Shown piece after piece: positions 26,501 through 36,670 of a stretch of DNA of 64,000 nt. Within the stretch, counting starts at the first letter, position 1, and the number at the start of each line of letters is the position of its first letter. The notes beneath the pieces are model-generated. The model was given only the letters and a program-made list of their open reading frames with translations. It searched no databases and had not been told where the DNA came from. The stretch is taken from positions 34,658,580 through 34,722,579 of the forward strand of contig CM051510.1 in NCBI GenBank assembly GCA_028015205.1, in the 5' to 3' direction. Both the position numbers and the translations under genes were made by a program. Source of the stretch: Mytilisepta virgata. Lineage: Eukaryota; Mollusca; Bivalvia; Mytilida; Mytilidae.

Positions 26501-29500
26501 GTGGGTATGTTGGTAATTCGCAATATAGCAAAAACAAAAGTGATTGAAAAAATTCAATGGCGGACTGGCGTACCTGGATTTACAACAGAATCAGCTTGTC
26601 CAGCAAATATATATACTTTATCATTCCTCATGTTATTTGTAGAATCAATGTTATTGTATAAATCCCCAATATATGTCGTATATTGCATCGTCGATACCGA
26701 CTGTAGACTTGGATTTGTCATGCAGGAAACAGATCCGGCAAGAGTACCTCCAGAACACGCGAACGGTACTGTAATAGAATCAACAAGGAATTATCAAACC
26801 AATAGAGATGAGTAAAATAAAAATCACTTTCATTAAGAGTTCAGAATATAGGATAAATAATGAAGACCGATTAAAACCACTACTTGCAATATACAGTACA
26901 TGTAATTTTCCAGCTGAACACCAAACCGCAATTATTTAAAATTGAATTGTTTCTGATATATTAATTGAATTTTGTTTTAATCTTTAGAAAATTAAGAAAA
27001 ATGGAAAAAATGAATAAATTAAATTATACAAACAGCTAATCAATCTTAAACACAAATGAATATAAAATTGCATCGAACGATTTGTAATCATTGAACACTG
27101 CCAATGAATAATACAGTATTCACTATGAGATATTTTCTACCTTATAAGTCATCCATATTTATCAATATTTTTCACGATTTTACAAAACACGCGCTATGAG
27201 GAGGGAGTTTCAAATTCAACATTTTCGGCGTACGCTTTAAAGAATCAGTATGTCGCAGATATTTCAGAAAATAGAATATACATGCTGACAAAGTTCTGAA
27301 CAGGACATAAGGTGTCAAAAAACCAACAATCGGCACATCACTTGGGCATGTCAACTAGGCTTTTTTTGATGTCTGAATATCTTTTCATCACCTGGGGAAT
27401 GGATTCAGTGCGTTGCATCCCTCCTTTTTAGCTCTGTCTCCCCATTTTACCCCACTACCTTCATTGTCAAATTTATATTTATTTTTCATCATTTTATGAA
27501 AGAAGTAAACATAATATCACAATTTTATAGGATAAATCAAATGTCCAGATCTCGTCCACTAACACAGTATAATTATATATGATGGTCCTTTTCGAGTAAG
27601 GAGGAGTACCTGTTCACAACAACTATGTTAAGAAATGTTGATGTACACTTTCTGAGGTAGGATGGGGATTTCACAAAAGTGTGCTCTTTTTTGACAGTTC
27701 TGGGTGACACCTAAGTATCCGAGTGTTAAATCTTGAACAAAGATTATCAAATAAACACAAGAAAGGGGTACTGTTTGTACCTCTGTACCCTTACTTCAAG
27801 TATAAGCGGGAAATTGCACAAAGACGAAAATTTTCAATTCCGCATGCCTAAAGAAAAAGTGACATTCGTATCATAGTTAATATTATTGAATCATGTTTTG
27901 TGGGTGCAAAAATTTGAAAAACAAATTTGTGAAACAAGGAAACCACAAATTTATGTTGAAAAAAGGGTAGTTCGTCAGATAAGTATACTCGAAAAAAAAA
28001 TATTCCCTTTTGGCCTCACCTAATGGTTTATCCTTTATGTTTCTAGTTGAGAGGAAAAATTTATCAACAGAATGTTATTTATTTTATTACCTCCTGCTAC
28101 CATTCCGACTCCCATGAAATCAGCAGAGTGGATCACGTGCATCTGCGTTGCCATGGAAGCACCAGACGAAATCCCTGAGATGGACACTTTGCTTTCGTCC
28201 ACATTATAGGATTCTAAATAAGTAAACGGTTTGATATAAAGATCTCGAGAAACATGGTGCAAACAGATCTCAATGGAAAAAAATAGGCAAAACGATACCG
28301 AAGCGAAAAAACAGTGAGAAAAGCATGTACATTCTAAATTAAAGGAAAAAGCAAATAACAAACAAACGCCACAAGGACACATGTATAAAAACATACAAGA
28401 AACTAAAGCACTAGCAATGTGAACTCAGTTGACATTAGTTGCTCCGTTAAAGTCCCCCCCCCCCCACACACACACACAAACACATTGCCAGCGAGTAAAA
28501 TCCAATGAAGTGTCAATTTATTTATAACTAAATAAATAATTAAAATGGTATAAAAATAAATCCTTGTAATTTTAAACAAATTAAACTACTCAATTTGTTT
28601 CCAACGGCTGATCACTGATTTAGATCTGTCTGTCTATTTTAGAACCTTTTTCCGGAAATCATAACTCCTACCCTCAGGAGAATAACCTCCTAGAAGCGGT
28701 AGATTTTTAAGGTGGTACCCAACACCTTGACTAAAATAAAATTGGCTCGTTTAATTTTCATAAAATTTTTAGGAAATATTTACTTTGACCTGTTGACATA
28801 AATGTTGATTTTTTTTAGTAAATAGAATTTCAAACTTCGCGGGAATAATTTCATTGAATATATAGCCGTTTGGCAAACATCAATTTTGATCATAGAGAAG
28901 CTTAATGTCTCTTTACTTATTAAATTTGATTAAAACGCTCTGGTGATTTTTAAGAGTTATCTCCCTGTAGTGTTGGGTACCACCTTAAGATAGAATCATG
29001 AAACCGGAAAGAGGATTCTTAGAAATAACTACGGGTTGATCGGCACGGACGGCGTAATATGTGATTGCCACCAAATCACTAATATGCTGTTGGCCTGGCC
29101 AATGATGCCAGCGCAGCATTAGCACTTTCTAGAAACACATTACCAGTATCACGATTCCTACAGTAAAATGATAATTTCCCTTACTTTACTTACTTCCATT
29201 TCCTGCGAACGAAACGTTTTATAGCCTTAGTATGTAGCACAATAAGGCCATATTCGATTTAACAACTACATTCAATTCAAATTGCATAATGGCTGCCACC
29301 ATCAAACAAAGACTTTTCTAAATGACAAATATGCTCCCATAGCGCTCGCTGCGCTCTCTGCGCTCGCTATAATTGTATATTGTGGAAAACTTTTTTTCTA
29401 AATGTCATGAATTTATTCTCCATTCTACAATGATAACCTGAAAAGTGTTTTTTTTTTCATGCTTTTCATATTCCTCGATAAATGGCAATTAACCTAGATA

Positions 29501-29898
29501 TATGCACACACTGAATAATTGCAATTTGTTTCGATCTTTGTATTAACTATATCAGGATTTTTATTAAACGGATTCTTAGGTCAGTATCAGAAAACACAGC
29601 GAAATATGTGTGCTGTAATATTTAACAACTAAGAAATTCCGGATTATACTAAAACTTAAGAATAAAAAATAATTCAAATTAAGATAGAAAGTAAGAATAA
29701 AAAAACAGTCATGACATTAGATGACGTTCCAAAAATCTACACAAACACTCTTTAAAAAAAACGTTAACTTTTCACGTTATTTTTTTTTACCGCGTATACG
29801 ATGATCTCAAATACGGGATACATACCAAGGTCAGTTTGTCCCTGTGTTAAGACAAATATGCGAAGCAATAATGATGTGTAAACCTTTATCTTCCACAT
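19161..29898 (-). CDS. Secreted PHB-depolymerase-like esterase, copy A (complete, 10 exons)
   Basis: Exons on the minus strand: 29826-29898, 28091-28213, 26574-26768, 25411-25502, 24755-24868, 23888-23920, 23155-23266, 21924-21966, 21130-21281, 19161-19228. All introns are GT/AG with matching phases, giving 1005 nt and 334 aa. Exon 1 encodes a signal peptide (MWKIKVYTSLLL..., ending near TQG). The lipase box G-I-S-S-G gives nucleophile Ser40, 'AGQADSVV' gives Asp125 and 'NAEHCM' gives His159. 'ALHGC' (Cys258) and 'GCWDWWGYTG' follow towards the C terminus. This Ser-Asp-His order with a late HGC is that of fungal-type, circularly permuted PHB depolymerase, whose triad (as I recall for the Penicillium enzyme) sits at 39/121/155. 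The likely role is hydrolysis of a polyester or related ester outside the cell. The true substrate is unknown, and no separate substrate-binding domain is present. It is one of at least two near-complete tandem copies. Confidence 0.9.
19640..19960 (+). repeat. Dispersed repeat R6 (in intron 9 of copy A)
   Basis: Shares 'gtgcttaagtttctg', 'tgtggcatatgtttgttatgt' (in reverse, TGTGGCGTTTGTTTGTTAT) and 'tcgcttcggtat' with 28240-28430 on the other strand. The 'gagcacctggtgtctctcctgg' head relates it to 30440-30600. Confidence 0.5.
20563..20790 (+). repeat. Dispersed repeat R1, truncated copy (intron 9 of copy A)
   Basis: Begins at 'caatccgaatatactaatat' and continues through 'tatactatgctgtatac' to 'atctaccatgtgcaatac', matching 51036-51250. 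Confidence 0.6.
21535..21690 (+). repeat. Dispersed repeat R6-like fragment
   Basis: 'gggtgtcctgagtctaccctcgg' and 'ttttggtggggtccatgttgtt' match the head of the 30440-30600 repeat in order. It lies in intron 8 of copy A. Confidence 0.4.
22395..22692. repeat. 46-bp minisatellite, about 6.5 units
   Basis: The unit 'ggccgctaacattttgaata' + 'agaggatttaaactgactga' + 'atatag' repeats every 46 bp, with a few substitutions. It lies in intron 7 of esterase copy A. Confidence 0.9.
23520..23560. repeat. (AT)n microsatellite
   Basis: About 40 bp of uninterrupted AT dinucleotides in intron 6 of copy A. Confidence 0.95.
25041..25312 (-). mobile_element. Complete tRNA-Ser-derived SINE
   Basis: On the minus strand it starts with a tRNA-like head (box A-like 'tggccgagtgg', box B-like 'gagttcgaatctc') and ends in the 'ttttacgccgttttcagaac' tail followed by a TTTG-type run (plus strand). 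The direct repeats CATATTGT at 25033-25040 and 25313-25320 are its target duplication. This is the intact reference for the interrupted copies at 46.6 and 58.4 kb. It lies in intron 4 of copy A. Confidence 0.85.
25700..25805 (+). repeat. Diverged R2 repeat
   Basis: 'tccaacattttatgccttgag' followed by 'gagacttaaatcgatgaaat' and 'aatttggtttgaaagaat' parallels the R2 core with many changes. Intron 3 of copy A is the next feature upstream in the gene. Confidence 0.4.
25827..26182 (+). mobile_element. tRNA-derived SINE of the V-SINE/RUDI kind, full length
   Basis: A tRNA-like head with box A ('tggtctcgtggtag') and box B ('gggttcgatcccc') is followed by a conserved body and a 3' tail 'ccactggacgttaaacaa' ending in (ATCC)n. 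The perfect 13-bp direct repeats CTGTTACTTGTTA at 25814-25826 and 26183-26195 are the target duplication. The tail motif is that of the widespread molluscan V-SINE RUDI as I remember it. It lies in intron 3 of copy A. A 3' fragment occurs at 42541-42683. Confidence 0.85.
26769..28090. other. Intron 2 of esterase copy A, nothing recognised
   Basis: AT-rich intron. No repeat family shared with the rest of the window was recognised. Confidence 0.4.
28240..28430 (-). repeat. Dispersed repeat R6 (intron 1 of copy A)
   Basis: Reverse match to 19740-19930, including the 'tgtggcgtttgtttgttat' and 'tcgcttcggtatcgttttgc' blocks. Confidence 0.5.
28711..28984. mobile_element. TTAA-flanked MITE, copy 2
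   Basis: The ends GGTGGTACCCAACAC and GTGTTGGGTACCACC are bordered by TTAA at 28707-28710 and 28985-28988. It is the same length class and has the same subterminal 'gagttatctccctgtagtg' as 14107-14379. It is inserted in intron 1 of copy A. Confidence 0.8.
29060..29350. repeat. Dispersed repeat R5, copy 1
   Basis: Contains 'aatatgctgttggcctggccaatgatgc' and 'tatgctcccatagcgctcgct', both matched in reverse at 52036-52240. The 'gcgctcgctgcgctc' run is self-complementary. Confidence 0.45.
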
Positions 29899-31260
29899 GA
29901 TGGTTCTAGCTTCCCTACAAACCTACAAAACAACTCTAATTATAGATCTTTATAATATCAACACGTTACTTCCTTTTCGTATATTAAATATCTAGCTTTT
30001 TGTAGTTGATTTTTTTTAATAAAAGGTGCAAAATGTACACCTGTTACTTCCAGCAATAAAAACAATTAATAAATATAAGTTTATTGACAAGAACTTCCTT
30101 TTCGTAAATTTTAGCAGTTCTTTACTTATAAAAACGCTCATCTGTTACAATGAAAACATTTTCATTTATTTTATTTAATATTTTATTGATATTCAAACCA
30201 ATAGGATTGAATAACAAGCTAGGTCTATATTTATCCTCTCCAAATACAAGATAGAGGAGACAAGGCATACCAATAACATATAATACAAGCACATTAAAAC
30301 TCAAGCATGTCATCAGGAAATTAACAAGAAGAAAATAATAATAATAAAAAAAAAAAACAACATACAAACAGGGCAATGATTGGTAGACTGGAAATATTTT
30401 TCATGCTATTAGTATTTGATTAAAATTTTTACTTTGTTGAACTTCACGACGGGTGTCGTATACGGAGCAGGAACTGCTTACCCTTCCGGAGCACCTGGGT
30501 TCACTCCTGGTTTTTATAGGAGTTCGTGTTGTTCATTTTTTTTTAGTTTTCTGTGTTTATTTGTTTTGCTTGTGGTTGTTCATTTGTCTTCCACATTCAC
30601 AATGTAATCTTTCAGATAGGTATGATTGAAAACATTTAGTAATGAGAAATAAAGCTATATTTAACAGGGATATGTTAATTGACAACGACGACGTTTGTGA
30701 CTTCTTCAAAAAAGGAACCATGGTAACCGATGACAAATTTTCTACAGAGCACAGTTTACAATGATATAACTGACTATTGTTTTATGGACAAACATGGATT
30801 CAAGACAACGCTATCGTAACCAGAGTACAACTCAGTACAAATCTTGTTTTTCACTTGTAACAAATATTGCTAATGTTTCTGATTTGATCCTAAACAAATT
30901 CAGAATCTCAAATTATTTCCTTTGATTGATACCCCTCCTCTTTAAACTATAATAAGTTATGTTTTATACTTTTTCCTTCCAGATACCTCCGGTTTGGTCT
31001 GTTGGACGTCTTGTTTAAGTGCTTCCTTGGTACTTTTGTCTATTTAAGTCCATTATCATATATCAGTACGATTTGAACTCTTGCAAATACTATTTTTTAT
31101 TAAAAATACTTTACACAGATGATAATTCACGATTTTCTTCAGCATTGTATACATTTGAGTTAGGGATATGTTTGGTTATTTCGACTTTTTATTGTATATA
31201 TAGTAATTACTCAGATTTTGAATGTCTAATACAGACACTTAACTGAAACCTGTATTACCT
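29899..31260. other. 5' flank of esterase copy A
   Basis: Holds the R6 head at 30440-30600 ('tcgtatacggagcaggaactg', 'ccttccggagcacctggg'). Otherwise it is AT-rich, with no promoter motif that stands out. Confidence 0.4.
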
Positions 31261-31312
31261 TACCCGTATCGCATACCCCGTATCACATACTCCAGCTGAA
31301 ACATATGATAAA

Positions 31313-31790
31313 ATAGAGAATAATACATGGTAAAATCTGTATCACATGCTGTATCAACCCGAGAAACCAATATCAGCCAGAGGGCCTTTCCCGAGATTTT
31401 AACATGGATTATACACTTTATCATATATTGAAACAGAGGACTTCAAATTTTCCAAATTAAAGTCTACTGTCACAAGTCTACAACCCCCCCCCCCCAAAAA
31501 AAAAAAAGACAAAGAAAATAAAATAAAATTGAAATAAAAAATGAAAAAAGCTATGTCATAAAGTGTAAGCCATGCGATAAAGGGTATGAGGTCATAGACG
31601 TCAGATACGGACCAACATCATAGGTTTTATCGTATATTTAAAACTCCTGTATTTAGTATAAAATATATGATCAAGTGAAAAAATATAAATCAAAATCGAT
31701 ATCCTTCGGCCCTCTGGCTAGCTGATATTGGTTACTCCAGTTGATTCGGCACATGATACGGATTTTGCCATGTATTATTCTCTTTGTATC
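31313..31790. mobile_element. Foldback-type repeat with arms of about 75 bp
   Basis: Left arm 31315-31386 ('gagaataatacatgg ... ccagagggcc') is the inverted counterpart of 31709-31782. The spacer holds a poly-C/poly-A run at 31484-31508 and no coding sequence. Ends and target duplication were not resolved. Confidence 0.5.
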
Positions 31791-32526
31791 AGATTTTATG
31801 CCATGTTGATTCATTTTTGCATACACCATATCGTATTTTTTGTAATTGGAATTGTTCTCCCTTGGTAGACAGTGGTTTAAGATATATGTTTAAGACATTG
31901 CACAGTTCATTATGAGGTTATGCTCTAGTTTTCACACCGGGATATCATCATTTTGGAACGACAATGGCTTCAAGCCAACAACAGGTTACGGCCTATAACA
32001 TACTGTGTCCACCAAAAATCTTATTTTGTCACGGGTTATCACCATTGTTTACAGTTTATGTTTTGATCTTGTATTTCACCAATTTACAACTCATCAGTCG
32101 TGCTAAGGAAAATACCTCATTATTCAGTGCATGATATTAATTGAAATGAGCTATACAAATTGTGTCTTGTCAGTTTTGATAAAAGCTATAAATGTGGAAC
32201 GGACTACACAAAATAGTATGTATAAATAAACAAGATGAATACATACAGTGTAATGAGTTATACTATGCAAGAAAGATGGAAAAACTTCGAATGGCCATTC
32301 AACAATCAGAGACGAAGAGATTTGGAAACACGGAACAACAAAACGCAATACAAAAATTCTAAAAAGAACGAAGAGCATAAATAGAGGTTGGAAGGACGAA
32401 AACAAACTAAAAAAAACATGATGAGCAAAATGGACCACACCAAAAATCTATAATTTCGTACATAGATGAAATATAAAAATACGGTTATACTTTAAATACT
32501 ATCATTATTTAAACTTTCAGGTAAGA

Positions 32527-32591
32527 TCATTGCCCAAGAATCTTCTTTCTTATTCGATCCAGTGCAGTTACCTGAAATCCACACCTTGTTG
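32527..32591 (-). pseudogene. Isolated exon 10 of a PHB-depolymerase-like gene
   Basis: The 65-bp segment has a splice acceptor at its start and encodes ATRCGFQVTALDRIRKKILGQ-stop with no defect. It has the same length as exon 10 of copy C. No companion exons 2-9 are nearby, so it is read as a remnant of a tandem copy. It could instead be an alternative last exon. Confidence 0.75.
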
Positions 32592-33783
32592 CTATAAAAA
32601 AAAAGTTCAATCAAGAATTTTCACTACTGAACTGAAATCCTTCATTATGAATGTTGATCGCATATTGTGCATTGACAGGTCAGCATCCATTAAAGTTTAA
32701 TACGCCTTTAGCAGAGAATTTCTCTTTGGTTGTTTACATTACAATGTACATGTACTAGTAATACAAGTTTTATGTTGTGCCTGCTCGAGGTCTCTTTGCC
32801 TTCCTTTTAAAATGGATGTATGTAAAGGAGATACAATGGATAAGTGTGGAATAAAATATAGTTGTAACTCATATTTTGAAATTTATGGATTTTAACTCTA
32901 AACTGTAAATAAACAAAAAGATAATTCCTTACTTAAATGTTACATGTTTTACATTCATACTCATAATAGGGAAACACCATTGCATCGCACTGTTGTATCT
33001 TTGAATGTTTAAAATGCAATTAAAAATATTTCCAAATTATTAGAAATGCCTTACATCACTACGACTAATTCATAAATGAAATGTCTAAAAGGAAATCACG
33101 CATTAACTATAAACCTTGTACTGATCTTGAAATTAAAACTAATCAAGCGGTCATTTGAGCTTTGAGAACTTTACACTATTCTAAGTTTGTTAGAAAATGA
33201 TAATCCCTTTCTTCATGATTAAGTACGAGCGTTAGCGAGTACTTAGCACGAAGAAAGGGATTATCGTTGTCTTACATATACATAATTTGATGACTTCATT
33301 TCAGTGACGGATTAACGAAGCGTTGATTCTAGAAAAAGAAACCACGGTAAATGAATAGGTTGACGTAACAGCAGTGTTTTAAATGGATTGAACTATGATC
33401 AGGTGTTTCCGTTGCAAGTAAAGAACCGATCTTAAACTTGCTTATAGATCTAATTTTCGTAGTTGTTGTTTCTATAGCATCGAATATATTACTAATCTTG
33501 ACATGATCAACATGACGAGTGTCATATAAGAGACAGAAACTGCTTACCCATTCAGATACGTGTTCATCCTTGATTTTGTTTTGGTTGGTCCATTTAGGCT
33601 ATTATGTTTTTTGTATTTCTGTTGTCCTGTGCTTCTCGTTTTCCTGTATGCAGGTTTTGTGTCTGGATGTATTTTATTGTTGGATGCTACTTTGGATTTC
33701 CCTCATATTGTCTTCCTTCATAGTAATATTTATAATATCCACTGCTTATCAAAAATAATGTTAGTGTGTAGTTTAAGCTATGA
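32592..33783. other. Intergenic DNA with repeat fragments
   Basis: Includes a hairpin at 33199-33265 and an R6-like fragment at about 33515-33700 ('gagtgtcatataagagacag', 'aactgcttacccattcag'). No gene was recognised. Confidence 0.4.
33199..33265. repeat. Inverted repeat with nested stem
   Basis: GATAATCCCTTTCTTC (33199-33214) pairs exactly with GAAGAAAGGGATTATC (33250-33265). The loop contains AAGTAC/GTACTT, which forms an inner stem. It is too small and symmetrical to code. Confidence 0.7.
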
Positions 33784-33816
33784 TTATGGCCAAAGAATTT
33801 TCCTTCTCATTCGATC
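33784..33816 (-). pseudogene. 3' half of esterase exon 10, broken
   Basis: Reads RMRRKILWP-stop in the exon 10 frame, then jumps directly to intron 9-like sequence ('taatatccaaagctt') at 33821-33866. The upstream half of exon 10 and its acceptor have been deleted. The residual intron resembles that next to 40522, so this is probably a duplicate of the 40.5-kb pseudogene. Confidence 0.65.
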
Positions 33817-33988
33817 AGGACTTCCTTCATTTTCATAGTCATTTGTATAATATCCAAAGCTTGTAAAACAAATTCTTCAGTGCGGTGTTGTAAGGCACGG
33901 TGAGAAAAATTCGAAGGAAAATCCAACAATCAGAGAAAAAGGAAAAATAGCGATTTGGAAAGACAAAAACAAACCAGTAACATAAAAG

Positions 33989-33991
<3 letters not shown>

Positions 33992-34021
<30 letters not shown>
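33992..34021. repeat. Poly-A tract
   Basis: About 30 consecutive A. It is preceded by an R6/R7-like 'aatccaacaatcagag' stretch also found at 32298-32315. Confidence 0.9.
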
Positions 34022-34025
<4 letters not shown>

Positions 34026-34463
34026 AGAACTACATGGACCACACAATAAATCGGTAAATTTGTACGTATATAAAATACAGAAACACAATTGTATTTTAAT
34101 ACTATTATTATTTTTGTCAACACTGTTGAGCTTGTTTTGAGGGCAAGTAGTGAAAACATAGTTGAATGAAGATGTCATTTATTAATAAAATGACTTAAAT
34201 CAAGCAATTTATATTCATACATTGTCATTAATAAATGACTAAAAATTACAATACATAAATGACATAAAAATTACATACAATTTTTGCATTAAATTGTCCC
34301 TCAAAGATGGGGAAAGTAATAAAAACGCCAAAGTATTGTGAAAACAATACCCCCCATCCGAAACAGTGTTGGAAAAAAAAAAAAAAAAAAGAATCATTCA
34401 AAAATGGACAAAATTGGACATCCTACAAAAACATATATTCAATTAACATATTTACAAAAAAGT

Positions 34464-34503
34464 ATCTGTATCTCAAAGGCGCATGTCCTCGTGAGAAACA
34501 GAT
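34464..34503 (-). repeat. Covarying hairpin 1 of the retrotransposon 3' region
   Basis: The outer stem is about 12 bp with one mismatch. The sense-strand loop region is CG-AGG-ACATGCG-CCT-T. Confidence 0.7.
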
Positions 34504-34571
34504 CAAGGACATTTCAACATAAAATTAATTTCACAACAAACGTTGTATATATATAACAAAAACCACGCTAT

Positions 34572-34601
34572 GTACTCAAAGGCACATGTCCTCGTGAGTA
34601 C
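34572..34601 (-). repeat. Covarying hairpin 2
   Basis: Perfect 7-bp outer stem GTACTCA/TGAGTAC. The sense loop is CG-AGG-ACATGTG-CCT-T. Confidence 0.7.
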
Positions 34602-34757
34602 CCAATCAAATACCTATGAAACAACTAATTACGAACAATGCTTAACCTATTAAAAAATTAGGCACCAAATATTTACATTCAATGAGCATTACGAACCAAA
34701 AAGTCTTACAAATTTCTACAATTATTATCGTTTTACTTTGCTGTTAACAAATATAAT

Positions 34758-34785
34758 GCCACAAGGGCACATGTCCCCGTGTGGC
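34758..34785 (-). repeat. Covarying hairpin 3
   Basis: Perfect 6-bp outer stem GCCACA/TGTGGC. The inner stem is GGG/CCC around ACATGTG. Confidence 0.7.
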
Positions 34786-34850
34786 TATCATTACGACTGA
34801 GAACCAGTACCGTGACACAGTTTGAGACCCCCCTAACGAATAACGAAGGT

Positions 34851-34880
34851 GTTACCAAAAGCTCATGTCTTCGTGGCAAC
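34851..34880 (-). repeat. Covarying hairpin 4, next to the recombinase stop codon
   Basis: Outer stem GTTGCCA/TGGTAAC with one mismatch, inner stem AAG/CTT around ACATGAG. It starts about 6 nt after the recombinase stop codon. Confidence 0.7.
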
Positions 34881-34886
34881 AAATAA

Positions 34887-35816
34887 TCATTTCCCTATTG
34901 AAAGCATGGGGATCCTGATATATTTTTTGTAAGCGTTGGAATTCCACCTACCCATTAATTGAATGAGCTCGTCTTTCGTCCCAATTTCTGCTGCGTACGA
35001 TCCAGCGCCTAGCCTAAAACTATGTCCCTTATATGATTGGGTATCCATATTACACCATTGAAGACATGCCTGTAACTGTTTTGTAAAAAAATGACGTGGA
35101 ATTGGACTTTGATCCATGAAACAAAAAAGAGGACCAGCATAGTTTCCCCTTATTTTTGCATATTCCCATAATGCTTTAACAGGGCACACGCTTTCGTCTT
35201 CACAATTTGCATTTATTAACAATATATGACAAGATTTTCCTGTGTTATGCTTGAAATTTTTCATGTGCAGCTCAATAGAATACGGCCAATGCGACGCTTT
35301 GAATAGAAACTTAACCTCATTGTATTGCAAGGTATTATTAGAAACTTTGTTCGTCTTCGTCATTTCTCCTACTCTCAAAAAAGCGTGAAATGCTATTAAA
35401 AACATGGCTTTGAAAAGAACACGCAGAAAATGGGAGGAACATGTAAACTCTAATGATGACACTAATTCGCGCAGGATATCTTTAGTGATAGGTAACCTTG
35501 TATCTTTACTTGGTCCTGATTTGCGTACGCCCTGTAAAGATTTCTTTACTACAAAATGCTGGGTGTTATCGGGCAAACTTTGAAGCTTATTCATGTAACC
35601 AATCACCGAAATATAAGAACAGATAGTTGAATATGCCAGATTGTTACGATGACAAAAAGCAATGAACAAGCATAATTGTGTTACTGATGGTGGTAAAACA
35701 GATTGCTTTGGGAAATAGATAGATAAAAAATGTCTGAACCATGCAAAAGCTCTTTCATATACCGCCCGGGAAGACTGAGTTAACGCATTTTCTAAAATGT
35801 ATTCAGCTGACTGCAT
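34887..35816 (-). CDS. Tyrosine recombinase of the YR retrotransposon
   Basis: About 309 aa from the ATG at 35816. It joins the circular DNA copy of the element to the target and replaces a DDE integrase. All catalytic positions of the family are present (numbering one residue higher than from this ATG): Arg149 in HAFLRVGE, His266 and Arg269 in GHSFRLGAG, Trp292 in GRWNSNA and nucleophile Tyr300 in YKKYIR. The N-terminal 110 residues form the SAM-like core-binding part. The start codon overlaps the RNase H stop (TGATG), a layout typical of termination-reinitiation. The ORF is undamaged, so the element may be recent. Four structured hairpins follow directly. Confidence 0.9.
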   Translation of the reverse strand: MQSAEYILENALTQSSRAVYERAFAWFRHFLSIYFPKQSVLPPSVTQLCLFIAFCHRNNLAYSTICSYISVIGYMNKLQSLPDNTQHFVVKKSLQGVRKSGPSKDTRLPITKDILRELVSSLEFTCSSHFLRVLFKAMFLIAFHAFLRVGEMTKTNKVSNNTLQYNEVKFLFKASHWPYSIELHMKNFKHNTGKSCHILLINANCEDESVCPVKALWEYAKIRGNYAGPLFCFMDQSPIPRHFFTKQLQACLQWCNMDTQSYKGHSFRLGAGSYAAEIGTKDELIQLMGRWNSNAYKKYIRIPMLSIGK

Positions 35817-36670
35817 CAAAGAGGAAACATCAGGTGCGACACATCTACGGGAACTTCGTCCAACTGAGGAGCCACTTCTCGGAGGTCTGAAAGCTGAAAA
35901 CGAGACATTTTATCAGCTAAAATGTTTTGGAGACCAGGAATATGAACGGACTCAAAAACTATATTAAACGTCATAGCTGTAATAACCAAACGCCTAATAA
36001 GTTTCATAAGATACCGATCTTTCGAAGTCTTTCGATTTATCGTATACATGACTGCGATATTGTCGGTGTGGAATTTAATGCGCCTATTCTTCAAAATATG
36101 TCCCCAAAGCTCGACCGCTAATACTATAGGAAACAATTCCTTTACTGTTATGTGAAATTTCTTGAATTCATCTGGCCACGCTTGTGCGAACCATCGTGAC
36201 CCAAGATAACCCCCAAAACCGATATTACTAGAATCCGTAAATAAGTTCAAGGTCACGGACGAATCCCATTCCGACGGCAACAGTACGCATGTGCCGTTGA
36301 AGTTTTCAATAAAGACTTTCCAAACATTAATATCCGCTTTGGCCTCTTTAGTCAATTTTCTAAAGTGGTTTGGGGCCTTAAGACCCTTAGTTAAATCTAT
36401 TATTCTCCTTAAAAATGTTCTACCCGGAACAACTGCCGCACACGCAAAGTTTAGTAGTCCTACCAACGATTGTAATTCTCTCAAAGTAGCGCGCTTTTTC
36501 CGTCCAAACTCACTTAAAAGCAATTTGATTTTTGAAATTTTGTCTTCCGGGAGCCTTATTTCCATCGCTAGAGAATCTAATTCAAGGCCAAGAAAAACCA
36601 TGCACGTACTAAACCGGTTGAAATGTTTTCTCTTGTTTAATTGGAATTCCGATTTTTGCAGACATTTCAA
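35816..36670 (-). CDS. RNase H (and RT thumb) part of the YR retrotransposon polyprotein
   Basis: About 284 aa. Begins with the RT-RNase H connection (TCMVFLGLELDSLAMEIRLP) and continues into an RNase H domain with the acidic set: Asp in LFTDSSNIGFGG, Glu in VKELFPIVLAVE, Asp in FHTDNIAVM and Asp in NILADKMSRF. It degrades the RNA strand during reverse transcription. The frame differs from the upstream RT ORF by one base, with an overlap of about 62 nt. The sequence around 36608-36612 looks like a one-base indel in what should be one reading frame. The ORF has no good ATG at its start, which supports translation as part of an RT fusion. Confidence 0.85.
   Translation of the reverse strand: MKCLQKSEFQLNKRKHFNRFSTCMVFLGLELDSLAMEIRLPEDKISKIKLLLSEFGRKKRATLRELQSLVGLLNFACAAVVPGRTFLRRIIDLTKGLKAPNHFRKLTKEAKADINVWKVFIENFNGTCVLLPSEWDSSVTLNLFTDSSNIGFGGYLGSRWFAQAWPDEFKKFHITVKELFPIVLAVELWGHILKNRRIKFHTDNIAVMYTINRKTSKDRYLMKLIRRLVITAMTFNIVFESVHIPGLQNILADKMSRFQLSDLREVAPQLDEVPVDVSHLMFPL

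Noticed and set aside
33992..34390. Processed pseudogene or LINE insertion suggested by two poly-A runs
   Set aside because: No coding sequence, and no target duplications were found around the runs.
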